NCBI GenBank assembly: GCA_032358255.1
Contig: JAULBX010028160.1
Location: 124,001-188,000 of the forward strand
DNA from: Heterotrichella gracilis
Taxonomy: Eukaryota > Sar > Xanthophyceae > Tribonematales > Xanthonemataceae
Length of the DNA stretch: 64,000 nt
Direction of reading: 5' to 3'
Shown here in pieces: positions 46,037 through 57,520 of this stretch (positions are counted from its first letter, which is position 1; each line of letters begins with the position of its first letter). The translations under genes and the position numbers were made by a program. The notes below the pieces were generated by a model. It ran no database searches and was not told the DNA's origin. It saw only the letters and a list, made by a program, of their open reading frames with translations.

Positions 46037-47715
46037 ATGCTTTCCCAAGCCGCAGAGCGGCTGCTGTCAGAGTGCTCTACCTCCACACCCTACACAGAAA
46101 CGAGGCAGAGGCGCAGGCCGGTAGCGCCAAGGATTGGCCAACGAAGCTCTCGCAGTGGCGCTCCTGAACGCAGGGAGCGAGCACAAATACCTCCACCCAG
46201 CCGTTTGACTCGCCAGCTCACGGACCCCGCCCTCCAGCTCTCCGTCCCTCCGCATTGGCCAGCATCGCTGAGTGAGAAGGAGTGCATTCGCCTGCAGCTC
46301 GAGGGGCTGTTTGGAGCTCCTGGCAGCCCCTTGACCTTCCTCGGCACTCCGCAGCTGCAGAGGGTGCAACTCTACGCCGCTGAGGACCCGGTTTCGAGCA
46401 GTTTCTTTGTGCAAACGGACGACCTGCCCAAAGCCAGCAACGATGACGAGAAGGACTTCCATGCCAACGTGGGCAGGGCAATCAGGACGCTGAGGGAGGA
46501 GATCCCACTCCTGTTTGTGGAAGACTTCACCTGTAAGTGGCCTCCTGGGCACAGCTTTGCAGCAGAAACAAAGAACGGACACACGGACGGTGTAACTGTT
46601 TAAACAAGCTGTTGTTGAATGCTTGGCCTGTGTTTTAACCTTACAATTGTATCAACATTTTTGCAAGAGGTAGCTCAGCACTGGCTTGCACACTGCTGAA
46701 CAAAACTCTTGGTTTGTGCAGACGACATCTACAGGGACGACATAGTCTTCAGGGACCCCAAGAACTGCTTCAAGGGGATGAAGAACTACAAAACCATTTT
46801 CTGGTCGCTAAGGTTTCACGGCAGACTCTTCTTCAAGTCGCTGTATGTGGAGGTGAAGCGCATCTGGCAGATTGACGACACATGCATCAGGTAGGGAGCT
46901 CCAGGAACCAATAGGAGAGCTTCACTTTCACTCTTCCCACCCTTTTTGCTACAAGGCGGATCTACAAGTTCTGCTGTTACAGGAGGGGATTATGGGTACA
47001 CTGGGTATCCCATCGTTCTTATGAAGTTGTAGGCCCCACCACCCCCATCCCAAGAGTTCTAATTGCTTTATTACTGCGGCAGCCACAAAACCCTGCTCAC
47101 TTGAAACCACTTGGTTGCAGGATGCGCTGGCAGGTCCATGGCATCCCCAGGGTGCCTTGGGAAGCTGAGGGCATATTCGACGGGGTGTCTACTTTTAAAC
47201 TGGACAGGTGTGCGCTTGTACTTAAAATACCAACCTTGAAACCCGTAGTGCACAGTGGGAAGTACTGTCAGTTGTAGCCATTTGCGGGGTATGTGCTGCC
47301 AGTACTAGGGTACCCCATTGTGGCTTTGCACCAGTGTTTGTCTAACGTGCACATAGTCCCCTTGACACCACCCTCTCTCCCCTTTCCCCTCTCTCCTCGT
47401 CTTTTGTTGACCTATCTGCCCTGTTGGTGACATGCGGCTGGCTCTGGTGTGTGCAGGAAGGGCCTCATCTACGAACACGCCGTGGACAACGTCATTCTGC
47501 GCGACCCTCCAATGCTGACCAACCCGCTGTTTGCGCGCCTGAACCTCATCCCCTCAGCGCCAGCCTCCCAGCCCTACCCGGGCGCGTGGTTTGAGGATGC
47601 ACCCCAGGATGCAGTGCGCCAGCCAAGCATGGTGGAGATTGCTGTTTCCACCACCCAGGCGCTGGTCACGAGCAACGGGAGCAGCTACGATCGCCAGCCA
47701 GCCAGCCAGTGCTGA
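46037..47715 (+). CDS. DUF2358 (SnoaL/NTF2-like fold) protein
   Basis: Four exons: 46037-46532, 46722-46890, 47121-47207, 47457-47715 (336 residues). The DUF2358 core runs from about residue 145 to 275: GRAIRTLREEIPLLFVEDFT, then YDDIYRDDIVFRDP, KNYKTIFWSLRFHGRLFF, VHGIPRVPWEAEGIFDG and KGLIYEHAVDN across exon joins. Members of this plant and algal family are predicted to adopt an NTF2-like fold; their biochemical role is not established to my knowledge. The N-terminal ~60 residues are rich in Ser, Arg and Pro with few acids, consistent with a plastid transit peptide. The C-terminal ~60 residues are low complexity. Confidence 0.88.
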
Positions 47716-47785
47716 AACCAATGCTGCATTGGTGGTTTACCACGTGGCACGAGCTGGGTATCAAGCATACCCCGTGTAAGGATCT

Positions 47786-47880
47786 GTCCCAGGATGCGGT
47801 GGGCATGGTGGGTGTGGCTGTTTCCACAATTCAGGCGCTTGTTGCCACCAGCAGGAGCGCCAGCCAGCCAGCCAGTGCCG
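47786..47880 (+). repeat. copy of the DUF2358 gene 3' end past the stop
   Basis: The segment repeats CCCAGGATGCAGTG... through the GCCAGCCAGCCAGTGC terminus of the last exon, 70 bases beyond the stop codon and diverged by several changes. Confidence 0.85.
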
Positions 47881-49413
47881 ACATCTCAGACCAATGCTGC
47901 ATTGGTGGTTTGTTAGTGGCGCAGCCTGTCAGGCTTACCCCAGGATGCTGCACGCCTAGGTAAAACGGACTGCTGTTTATCCACCCAGGCGCCTGGTTGA
48001 AACCGCCCCTTGGCGCCTGGGTTTATGCCAGCCTAGGGAGTGGGTGTTGAGGGTGGGTGTTGGGGGTTTTGTTAACAGCAGCATTGCCAGCAAGGCCCTT
48101 TTTGCAGTGCCGGGCACTGTTTGTTTTGGCGGTTTTGTACAATAGTAGAGAAAGCACGTTTGAGTTGTTCAACAAGCATCAACTCCGTAAGCTAGTTTGG
48201 TTCACGAGTTCATGTTGCAAGTGACAATACATTTACCCGGGTAGGACTATGGTGGTGCCTGCTGGCAGTTCACCACTCAGCGTCGGAGGGAATGGGTTTT
48301 GCCTGCACTTATATTGAGGTTTGGAGTTTAGCGGGCAAGTGATAGTGGGCAAGCGAGGGCACAACAGTAACCTAAGACGAGGGTAATCTGCTGAGTATGC
48401 ATGTGGCAGGATTAAACGGCGGCACTGCTTATTTTCTTAACATAACACGGTTTTGTTGGTCTAAAACTGTACTCTGGACTCTGCACCAGGCGACATTGCT
48501 GGCTTGGAGTCGCTGTTTTTGCCCGGGGTGCTATATACAGCCAACTGTTTTCGAGAGCTGTTTAGGAAAGCTGAGTTGAACTGTCCGGTAGTGTAGCTAT
48601 GCACTTGGATACTGTGTGCCACTGCGTTGTAATCCAAAAACACTACAGCAAGCCCATTTTTGGGAGGGTTGGCTTACGAATAGTCAGCACTAATTTTCTG
48701 CAGTCAGAGAGAACCTCTGCACTGTGTACAACGTCTGCCATTCTTGTCAAAGGCAACGGTGCCTGGAAACCATTGGGCACAACAGCCATTTGCTATTGCC
48801 ATGCCATTGGCATGTCATACCGCTGGTTGGCCTTGCACAAACAACCCTGCCTGAGCAAAGGCACTCTAAACGCTTCAAGCCCAGCAGGCGACACTCAGTG
48901 CCCTTCTTAATGCTCGGTTTGTTGCTGCAAACAGTCATAGCAGTGGCTAGGGCCAGGCCAAAGCTGTATAGCCAACTGGCACGCCTGCAGCCACCAGTGA
49001 GGCAGGTACCGGGTATCTGTAACTGTAACCCACCCACATAAGGTGCATGCAGGACTCGACACGCGCATTGGTTACCAACGAAACATTGGTGTTATCTTTT
49101 GCAAGAGCCACAGCCCTAAACGTCGACCGTTTGTCGATAATTTGTCGAGAAACACCTGGGTTTGGGTCCACCAGAACAGCAGCCACCTCGGATTCCTTCA
49201 CACCGTCCATCAGAGCTGCCACAGTATAACGTTTCGGCGTTCGTCCATTCTTTCGGTATTGTTTCGGACGGGCACCTGCCTATGTGGTAAAGGCTGTCAC
49301 AAGTTAGCAATGTGTAGCATTGTAGTGTCTGGATTCTGCAGCCCTTCCAGGCAACCATGGCTCCTGACAAGACCTGCGCTCTGAGGTTTCTGGTGTGTTG
49401 AAGTTATAGAGCA
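47881..49413. other. intergenic region, nothing recognised
   Basis: This is the spacer between two rightward genes. ORFs up to ~110 codons on both strands lack recognisable motifs. No repeat of note was seen beyond short simple-sequence stretches. Confidence 0.5.
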
Positions 49414-52400
49414 ATGGGAGTCCGGGAGTATGCCAACTATCTCTTGGTGGTGGCTGTGGGCACAGTCCTCACTATCTGGCTGAGTGAGATCACAAGGTGA
49501 GGAACCTGCTGAAGCTTCTGCTCACACAGTGACTGTGTGGCAACACCTGAACCCATGTAGCCTGTCAATTGATAGCAGTTGCACGTCCACAGACTAAAGT
49601 TCATTGCGTGGGGCACTATTGGTGGCTACAGCCCTCTGGGACCCACGCGCCATGCAGTGCATGCTGCGTACACTTGCTTGCTTACCACACAGGCTGTGTG
49701 GACACTCCTGTACTGTCTAGTCTTCCTTTGATAGGTACCACTTGCAGTTACGCAGACAGCACTGCACTGCGTGTGGCCATTATATAACGTGCTTTGAGTG
49801 AAGCCACTATTGGTGCTGCAGCCACCTGGGCATGCGCCATACTGCTGGTACTTTTGCTTGTAGTATATCTATGTTTCTGAGCTGCAGTTGTGTCCCTGTT
49901 GCAGACCCGTGCTGCTGCTCGTGGGCAATGTCACGGTGGACACATTCCCACACACTGGCAAGAACGCAACTGTAAGTGAAGGCACACTTCCCGCTCCTGT
50001 AAATCGACCGCCCCCCTGCATAACCATGTTACAGCTGTGAGCTGTGCTGGTCTGGACTAGGCAATTGTGGCTCAGTGCATTGTACACTGTTCGGTGGTGT
50101 AGCACTTGAGCCTGTTACGTTCACTCTGTTGGCGCAGGGTGGCGCAATCTCCTATGCGGCAGCTGTTGCAAAGGCGTATGGGGTGCATGCGTGCGTTGTC
50201 ACAGGTATGGTGGCGAGCTTTTATCTTTTGCCTGTGAATGGACGTGCCACTGTTCAGGGCTTCTACCACAGCCAATTCCCTGTTGTAGTCCAGCATTACC
50301 AGTTGATTGTCTACAATGCAAGTACACTGTGACTGGTCCATAATATGAAATGAGAACCTCCCCATGCGCTTGCCGCAGCCAACCACTGTTGTGTGTGTGT
50401 GTGCAGCGGTCGCGCAGGATGCAGACTTGTCGGTATTCCAGGGCCACGACCTGATTGTGGTGCCATCCAACTCCACGCTCACCTTTGAGCACACATACAC
50501 ATGGTGGGGTAAGTGCAGTACTGGCGCCGGCGCTGGACAAACTTAGGGTTTAGAAGCTAGGGTTGAGGGGCAAAACGCTCCGTCTGCTCCTTCCCGGCAC
50601 GCATTGTCCAAAATGGCCCATGGTCGTTGGTTCACTGTGGCCGCACACCACCCGCACCACCCACACCATCCGCACCCATACCCACGCTCACACCCACCCA
50701 CCCAACCACCTCAGGCAACAAGCGGAAGCTGCGCATCACCGCCCGGCCCAACGTGACCCTCACCATGGACCACGTGCCCCACCGGTGCCGGAGAGCGCAC
50801 ATCGTGCTGCTGGGGCCCCTGGCACCCACCGACATGGACTGCGCCTCCTTTGCAACATACAAGCCAAGTGAGTGTGGCCCCCTCTGCGTACACATCCACA
50901 GTGCTTCGCCTTTCTTACCGGGTTGGTATATAACGCCAAATGGGGTTTCTTAATGCATGAGAAAATGCATTTGTCCGCATGACCCAACCAGCCTTGCACA
51001 TGTGTAAGAATTTTGCAGCCTTATATCTAACCGTGCTAACCCCTGGCTCCTTGTGGATTTCCCAGATTGGCTTGAGCGCGTGCTTGGCTTCCACCAGCAC
51101 ATTGGCCTCATGGCCCAGGGGCTGCAGCGGGACGGGGATGCGGCCACGGGCAGGGTGTACTTCTTCCCAGACCCGTCACAGGCAAGCGGCTGGGGTGGCG
51201 GGGGGGGGGGGGGGGGGGGGTTGGCNNNNNNNNNNCCCCCCACATTTGCACTAACGGAAGGAATAATCACGGGAAGGCATAATAAATGAGACAATACAAA
51301 AACAATAAATGGCGGACGTTCCCAAATAAATGCGTAAAAAAGTCCAATCCAGCTGTGTGTTCTGCAAGCGCCAAATAAGTTTGTACTAATTGTCAACCCC
51401 GCTCGTCTGTTGCTTCCAGGCTCTGATGAGCTCCCTGGGCCCCAGCACCACCGTGTTCCTGTCTGATGTGGAGACAGACGCGTGGGCCAAGGGGAGGGAG
51501 GAGGAGGTGGGGGCACGGTCGGCGCGGCTGCTCATCACGCGGGGGGAGATGGGGGCGCAAGAGCGGAAAGGGAACTGGACAGCCATGCACTCGCCAGTGA
51601 AGGTGAGGCGCCATGAGCTGCCCTTGGCGAAAAACCAAGAAAATTAGACAGCATTGAAATAAAGGGGCGACACCTGGCAACACCTTTGTCACCGCGGATG
51701 TGCTGCAAATCCTATGTACTGATACCTAAACCGTATATCCTGCTGCATTGGTGAAGGTGAAGGCCATCGACACCAATGGCGCAGGGGCGACAGCCTAAAC
51801 CCTCAAGTCCTAGCGCTACACCCTAGCTTCAAAAGGTTATCCCTGCCTTGCAGGTGAAGGTCATTAACACCGAACTGCGCTGGGACACCTTCGCGCACCA
51901 CATCATGCTGTAAACCCTACACCCTGATTTAGAACTCCTGCCCTAAAACCCTAAATCCCACTTTGCAGGTGAAGGCCACTGATACCAATGGCGCGGGCGA
52001 CACCTTCGCCACCGCTTACATGCTGGCGCTGGCAAGGGGGGAGCGGGACCCTGCGGCGGTGGCCAACTGGGCGGGCAGCAGGGCGGTCATGCAGCCGCAG
52101 GTGGGGGTGGGGGTGAAGGCTGGGGTGGTGGTGGTTTGCATGTGCATGCGGGTGTGGGACGCGGCTGGGGTGCTGTGGCAATGACAGATGAGATGGGGAC
52201 TGGGGCGGTGGGTAGCAAATGCTGCCAGTCGTGGCTGTAGCATAGGTATGAGCTGGCAAGGGGGGAGCGGGGTCCTGGGTGGTGGTCAACTGGGCAGGCA
52301 GCAGGGCGGTCATGCAGCCGCAGGTGGGGGTGGGGGGTGAAGGGTACAATGGCGCACACGTGTGTGAAAGTCGGCTGGGGTGCCCCCGCAGGGTACAGAG

Positions 52401-53038
52401 ACTGAGGGTGCACGTGGCATGCGTATCGTTGCCTGTCCATTGCGTCTGTGTCCAGGTTTTGGATGCCGCATCTCAATGATACCAGCATGGAAGCTGGTAT
52501 GCTTCTCAAAGCCATCCCATCGGTGACCTCATCCACTGTGCCCTCCAACCCACGCTCCTGCTTGCCACTAGAATTGCAAAACACCCCCCATCGCACCCCA
52601 CCTCCTGCTAGCTGTCAAGATTGCGCTTTCTCACCGAACCAATCTCCCGCCTCGCAGGACTGCAAGCCGCAGTGCGCCGCCGATGGCATCAAGCAACACC
52701 TGGAAGAGCTCCACCGCGCCCACCACCCCCTCCCCCTCCTAGCCACCACCCTCCACACAGCCGCCAACACCACCATGGCAGCCGCCCACCGGTGGGGGGC
52801 CGCCGCAGCCGCCGCCACCACCCGCCAGCTGGCGGCTGCGGGGCGGGTGGTGGAGTGCATGGGCGGCCCGCTGGGGGTGGGGGTGGGGGGCGTAGGGCAG
52901 CTTGTGCGGTGTGTGCGGCAGGAGTGGGAGCCTGTGGTTGTGGCTGCAGCACCACAGGTGAAGGGGGCTGTGGAGAAGGTGGCCAAGTCGCTGCTGCCAG
53001 CCCGACTGGCCCCAACCCCACCCAACAGCTCTCAATGA
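49414..53038 (+). CDS. PfkB-family carbohydrate/nucleoside kinase, membrane-anchored
   Basis: Nine exons: 49414-49496, 49905-49971, 50138-50204, 50407-50508, 50715-50867, 51066-51181, 51420-51602, 51969-52100, 52658-53038 (427 residues). The N terminus is a hydrophobic segment (ANYLLVVAVGTVLTIWL), a signal anchor or signal peptide. Ribokinase-like features follow: LLLVGNVTVDTF, GGAISYAAAVAKAYG, LTFEHTYTWWG, IVLLGPLAPTD, IGLMAQGLQR, VFLSDVETD, LLITRGEMGA, and PfkB signature 2 DTNGAGDTFATAYMLAL with the catalytic base Asp at about residue 268. The substrate cannot be read from the sequence. The C-terminal ~115 residues are Ala-rich and outside the kinase fold. Intron 6 begins with GC rather than GT (CAG|GCAAGC) and holds an assembly gap. 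Confidence 0.9.
51200..51240. other. poly-G tract, assembly gap and C tract
   Basis: A 21-base G run (51200-51220) is followed by ten N (51226-51235) and then CCCCC, inside intron 6 of the PfkB gene. The G-run/N/C-run layout suggests an unresolved hairpin or G-quadruplex-prone stretch; the true gap length is unknown. Confidence 0.95.
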
Positions 53039-53238
53039 GGCGCGGCCACGTCACGGCAGCTGGATGCAGGCGGCAAGCACGCCCAGTAGCTCCCAATGAG
53101 ATGCGGCCATGCCATGCCATGCCATGCCATGCCAGGTACAGGTGGCGCCGGGGTCGTGCGTGCTGGGCTCCAGCTGGGTGTGCGGCTGGAAGGCGGGTGG
53201 AGGTGGTGGAGGAGGTGGCTAAGCAGCTGCCGCCCGCC
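51756..53238 (+). repeat. partial copies of PfkB exons 8 and 9
   Basis: Acceptor-side copies of exon 8 lie at 51756-51798 (GACACCAATGGCGCAGGGGC, then TAA) and 51852-51914 (also ends in TAA). A donor-side copy lies at 52248-52330. Past the gene stop, pieces of the exon 9 3' end recur at about 53040-53098 and 53188-53238. Confidence 0.87.
53107..53136. repeat. GCCAT microsatellite
   Basis: About five tandem GCCAT units lie just downstream of the PfkB gene. This is simple sequence. Confidence 0.85.
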
Positions 53239-55870
53239 CAACTGGCTGCGGCCAGGCCTGGTGCCGCCGGTGAAGATGTGGCCACACCATGGCGCACATG
53301 TGTTCCGGTGGCGCCACCACTGCTGCCTCGATTCACCAGGTGGCGCCTGTGCAGCTTGGGAGTAGGAGGCCATGCGATGCAAGTAGCATTGGCTCTTTCT
53401 GGGATCGGTTGACATTCGTCATTCGGCGCCGATGGATGGTGGGGGACCAATGGAGCAAGGGCCCATTCTGGTTGAGTTTAGGGTTCAGGGTTTAGGGCCA
53501 TTCAGCTCAAATCAAGGGGTGTGAACCTAGATTAGGGGTCAGTCCACATTTACCAAATCCCGTTTCAATTTCACTTTGCCGGTGAGGGATACAACCAGTG
53601 TAGCGCCGTGAACGCCTAGACCAACAGGTTCTAGGCATGAAGGGGGCTGGCAGATTGGTTGTTCGTCATGTAGGAAGTCGATGCTCCCTCATTGTCACAG
53701 CACCGGCCAACAGCAGTCCAAGGTGTAGGGTTTAGGGTGTGGAGGGCACGCAGCGGTTGGGAGGGGGGTGGCAGTGGCACCCAATGGCAGGGGTGCATTA
53801 CTGCCGAATAGCAGGAACCAAACCATATTGCATTGCCTCGATGCGATTGGCTCAGTACAGCATTGCCAGGCTTTTCAGCACTTTTCAGCATTCACATTGC
53901 CGTTAGACTGAATTGTGGCAGCAGAACTAGATTTCAGTTTATCATTATCAGGAGTACGGTACCAGTGCCGCATGTCATTGTATCTGTGTACTGATGCATA
54001 GCTGTCAGTCTAGTCCATGGTGGCTGCAGTCTAGACCATGGTGGGTACTAGTGGTTGCGGCCTGCCAGTTGAGACGGTTGATCAGAGCCAACAATTGTAC
54101 CGGCGTACAAGGGAAGGGATCCAACAGACTCTAGATATCTGCCTCCAGGACTGTGGGGAGGTAGGGTTAAAAGCTTGCAAATATTTGGTGTTTTTTACCT
54201 GTGCCAAGCTCATCATGTTGGCGCGCAAGCAGATCGGCCCAGATTTTTTGGTAGATAACTTAGCTGCCCAGCTTTGGTGTATGTGTGCTACAAAAATGCG
54301 TCGCAATTGTACCTTTTTTCCATGTCACAGTTGAGGCCCTCATGTTATTTTTGACAATGTCATGCCAGTTCCCTTCACTTATTCTGAGCCGGCGGGCCAT
54401 GTACCAGTATCGAAGGCCCGGTGCCACGGCGTTGTTGAACCATTCTCCATATAATGGCCACTGGCAGTACTATTTGTTGACCCAACGGCGGTGCTGGCAC
54501 CTAGCACCTGAACTTCCCTTTTGTGTTATACCAGGTGTCAGCAGAGTAAGGGTCTAATTGGGGACCATTTGTCAAAGTCGCTTTGTTAAATTCGTAAGAA
54601 CATGTTTTTTTACAAGTGGTACCAGTAATGTAACATGGCCCAGGCCAGCCTATGTGACCCTGAAAGCCAAAGTCTCTTTGAGATTCTGAAGCAACACTGA
54701 AGCTGAAATATTTATCTCACAAAGTGGTGGGCATAGCAACTGTGCAGAGCCCCTACAAACCTCGTGAAAAAGCACACATTTTTATGTATATGCGGGCAGG
54801 CCAACTTCACCATTATTCCCCGTGGCCACCCTTCCACTAGAGGTTCCAAGTAAAACTGTTTGCACTACACAACTGGATACAGGTAGTTGCCTGATACCAT
54901 GCATGGACCTAGGCTAGCACGCGTAATACCACGTACACTCACACTGTTATTACAATGCTTGTTGAAAAGAGGAGCTTGAAGGGGGGAAACCAACAGAAGG
55001 TCCAAGCAGCTCTATTCCACACTGTGACGTTGAATCAACCACCTTGCTGCCCACAGCGCACCGGCAGACCGACATGCAGTGGTAAGCAGGGCAGCAAAGC
55101 GTGGGCAGCGCACTTTTGAGTGGGGCATGACTGCACATCTGAAAAGGATGCACGTCATACACTAAAAAGGATGTGGACACTGTGTGGTGTGCGCATATGG
55201 CCTTTCCAACAGGAAAAACTCCAACAGTTGATCAGTTCTTGTGAAACGCAACCAGTAGCAGCAAAGTACAAGCTGCCAACAGGACTAAAAGTATACCGGG
55301 TCGCTTGACCCACGTGGTTCAAAGAAATTCCTCACGAGTCATTGTATGGTATTACCAACAAGTGGAGAAACTATCACTCCTAGCACACCTCTCTGCCAAG
55401 AAAACAGCTGGGACCCAGGCAAAGCACAGAGGCTACTTTCACAACCACTTCTACACACTGTTGTTGGTGCAGCAAATTGTGCAAACCTGTATGACTACGT
55501 AGTATACCACAGCAACAACCATTTAATCTGCAACTAGAACACACCCCACCCTACGAGGAAAACTAAGTGACAAAAACGTGGCAGATGCCCTTGCTGCGTC
55601 ACAACCCAGCTTGGGCTGTTAGACGTGGCTGTAGGACTAGTCACCCTATGCAGTAAAAAGCTTGAACAACTCAACCCGCAGCCCCAAAATAAGGTTACGT
55701 ATTTCTATTGTTTATGTACTGTTATTACACGGTGTATTATCACCAGGATGTCACCCAGCAACAGCTTGGTTCATGTGTTGTCCTACACCCAAAACCCTTC
55801 CAGTTGGCACTGTTGGTACCACTATCGGTGGCAGTCGCGCTTGCAACTGCACAACACCCCAGCATATGCA
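53239..55870. other. intergenic region between convergent genes, nothing recognised
   Basis: These are the 3' flanks of the PfkB gene and of the next leftward gene. A few isolated CCCTAAA/TTTAGGG motifs occur (53478-53496, 53724-53735). ORFs up to ~100 codons have no recognisable content. No RNA gene was seen. Confidence 0.5.
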
Positions 55871-55881
55871 TGCCTATACAC

Positions 55882-55952
55882 ACTCACTCCTCCAGCGCCT
55901 CCATGAACCCTAAACCCTAAACCCACTCCTCCATCAACCCTAAACCCTAGAT
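55882..55952 (-). repeat. tandem copies of the 3' terminus of the 272-residue gene
   Basis: On the minus strand the terminal codons plus stop (MEALEE then TGA) recur two or three times after the true stop (GGAGGAGTGA and GGAGGCGCTGGAGGAGTGA). The copies are spaced by CCCTAAACCCTAAA motifs at ~30-40 base intervals. Confidence 0.85.
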
Positions 55953-57520
55953 TCACTCCTCCAATGCCTCCATAAACCTTGCAAACTGCAAGGCGCTGTG
56001 GGCGGCGGGGTCTGTGATGTCTGGCAGGGCAGCCAGGCCCAGCCTGCTTGGCTGCCTGGGTGCCCCCGACCCTGCCCTGTTGGCCTTGTGCATCGCTAGG
56101 AGGTCGCACTTCTCCACCGCCTTGGGGACAAAGGGAGTTGTCGGGCTTGCTTCGCCCACCTCATCCTCCCCTTCCACCGAGACGTAGCGCTCCTCCCCCT
56201 CGGCCATCAGCGCGCGGTTGCCGCCCAGCGGCGCCCGCTTGTCGCCATTGCCATTGGCGCCCGCCCCCTGGGATGCGGCTTCCTCACGCTCGGTGCTGTA
56301 CTCGGTGCGCTCGAGGGGCAGGGAGGAGAACTGCCTTTGGTTTTCCAGGGCATTCCTGCACAGTTGCGTGATTAGGGTTTAGGGGTTTTTTCGAGGTGGC
56401 GTGTTTAGGGTTCAAGGTTTAGGGTGTCTGTAGGGGTCAGGCTTCAGGGCTACGTGTGCAGGGTTTCATACAAGCAACAACCCATGGAATGACTGGTGGC
56501 ACAGCGTCAGAAGTGGGATTGGTGTGTAGGGTTTTGGACGTGCCTGCGCCTGGACTTTTGCACAAAGGGCTTTGCGACCTCGCTCCACCGCTGCCACGCG
56601 TGCTGGGGGCTAAAGCTCTCTGCCTCCATCCCCTCGCGCTGCTGGGCGGTCAAGCCTGCGGACTTGATGCTGGCGCACTTGGGTGGCGTAGCTGGCGCGG
56701 GCTGGCTGGAACCCCTGGGTGTGGTGCTCTCGGTGGGGATGTATTTGCTGGCCACCTGTAAAGGGGGGGAACACCTGGTTAGGGGGTAGAGTTTGGGTTT
56801 TGGACTATGGGTTCAAGGTGATGGGTGTGGTGCTTTTCAAGCGGTTGTACTTGCCTGGCCACCAGGCCTGCGATGGCGCCACTTTAGAATTTGGGTTGAG
56901 GGTTGGGGCTGGTGGGCACGGCTAGCATGGCGGGCAGTCAAACAGGGTTGTACCAGGAGGTCAAAAGACAACTCGAATCAGGTTTGAGGCTTCTCACCCT
57001 TCAACCTCGTTCCATGCAGCGGTCAGCATCTACCACCCAGGTTGCTACGATAGCCAAACCCTACACCCCACACCTACACCCTAACCCCCAGGTTGCTACG
57101 ATAGCCAAACCCTACACCCCACACCTACACCCTAACCCCCAGGTTGCTACGATAGCCAAACCCTACACCCCACACCTACACCCTAACCCCCAGGTTGCTA
57201 CGACAGCCAAACCCTACACCCCACACCTACACCCTAACCCCCAGGTTGCTACGACAGCCACACCCTACACCCCACACCTACACCCTAACCCCACTGGGGC
57301 GTACCTTGAGCCACTTGTTCCATGCGCCCCGGCCATCCCTGGGGCTCTCTCCCGCCCTGGCCTGCTCCAGGGCCCTCTCCAGGGCGCCTGCATACTCCCA
57401 GCACGTGTCTGACTCCCCCGCAACGTCCATGGACAGCTGCGAGTTGGCCCTCTGGAGGGGAGGTGCTGTCCAGGGCTTGGCGATGTTCAGCGATTGCGGG
57501 TGGCGCACTGAAGCAGTCAT
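55953..57520 (-). CDS. unrecognised hydrophilic protein (272 residues)
   Basis: Three exons in phase: 57520-57305, 56755-56556, 56355-55953. The start is MTASVRHPQSLNIAKPWTAP. Exon 1 is acidic/helical (WEYAGALERALEQARAGES) and ends GAWNKWLK. Exon 2 is VASKYIPTESTTPR..., with QHAWQRWSEVAKPFVQK. Exon 3 contains NALENQRQFSSLPLERTEYS, ERYVSVEGEDEVGEA and the end LQFARFMEALEE. The exon 2 donor (AA|GTCCAG) is weak but is the only site found giving the phase exon 3 needs. The upstream frame stays open for 190 codons, so an N-terminal extension is possible. No signal peptide, membrane helix or known domain was recognised. Confidence 0.55.
57041..57295. repeat. 51-bp minisatellite, five units, CCCTAA-rich
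   Basis: Five near-identical 51-base units start at 57041, 57092, 57143, 57194 and 57245. Each contains AACCCTACACCCCACACC and CACCCTAACCCCC. The unit is a multiple of three, so plus-strand frames stay open (17 residues per unit), but the array sits in intron 1 of the minus-strand gene, directly behind the exon 1 donor. Confidence 0.95.

Noticed and set aside
52621-53450. Long frames on both strands over the PfkB last exon
   Set aside because: They are shadows of an Ala-rich GC exon; the selected frame is the one that follows from exon 8 in phase.
54038-54334. Plus-strand 98-codon frame
   Set aside because: Composition is acceptable, but no motif, splice partner or exon-copy signature was found.
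56903-57412. Plus-strand frame encoding five QVATIAKPYTPHLHPNP repeats
   Set aside because: It is open only because the minisatellite unit is 51 bases. It has no plausible start, flank or family, and the minus-strand gene with phase-consistent exons surrounds it.
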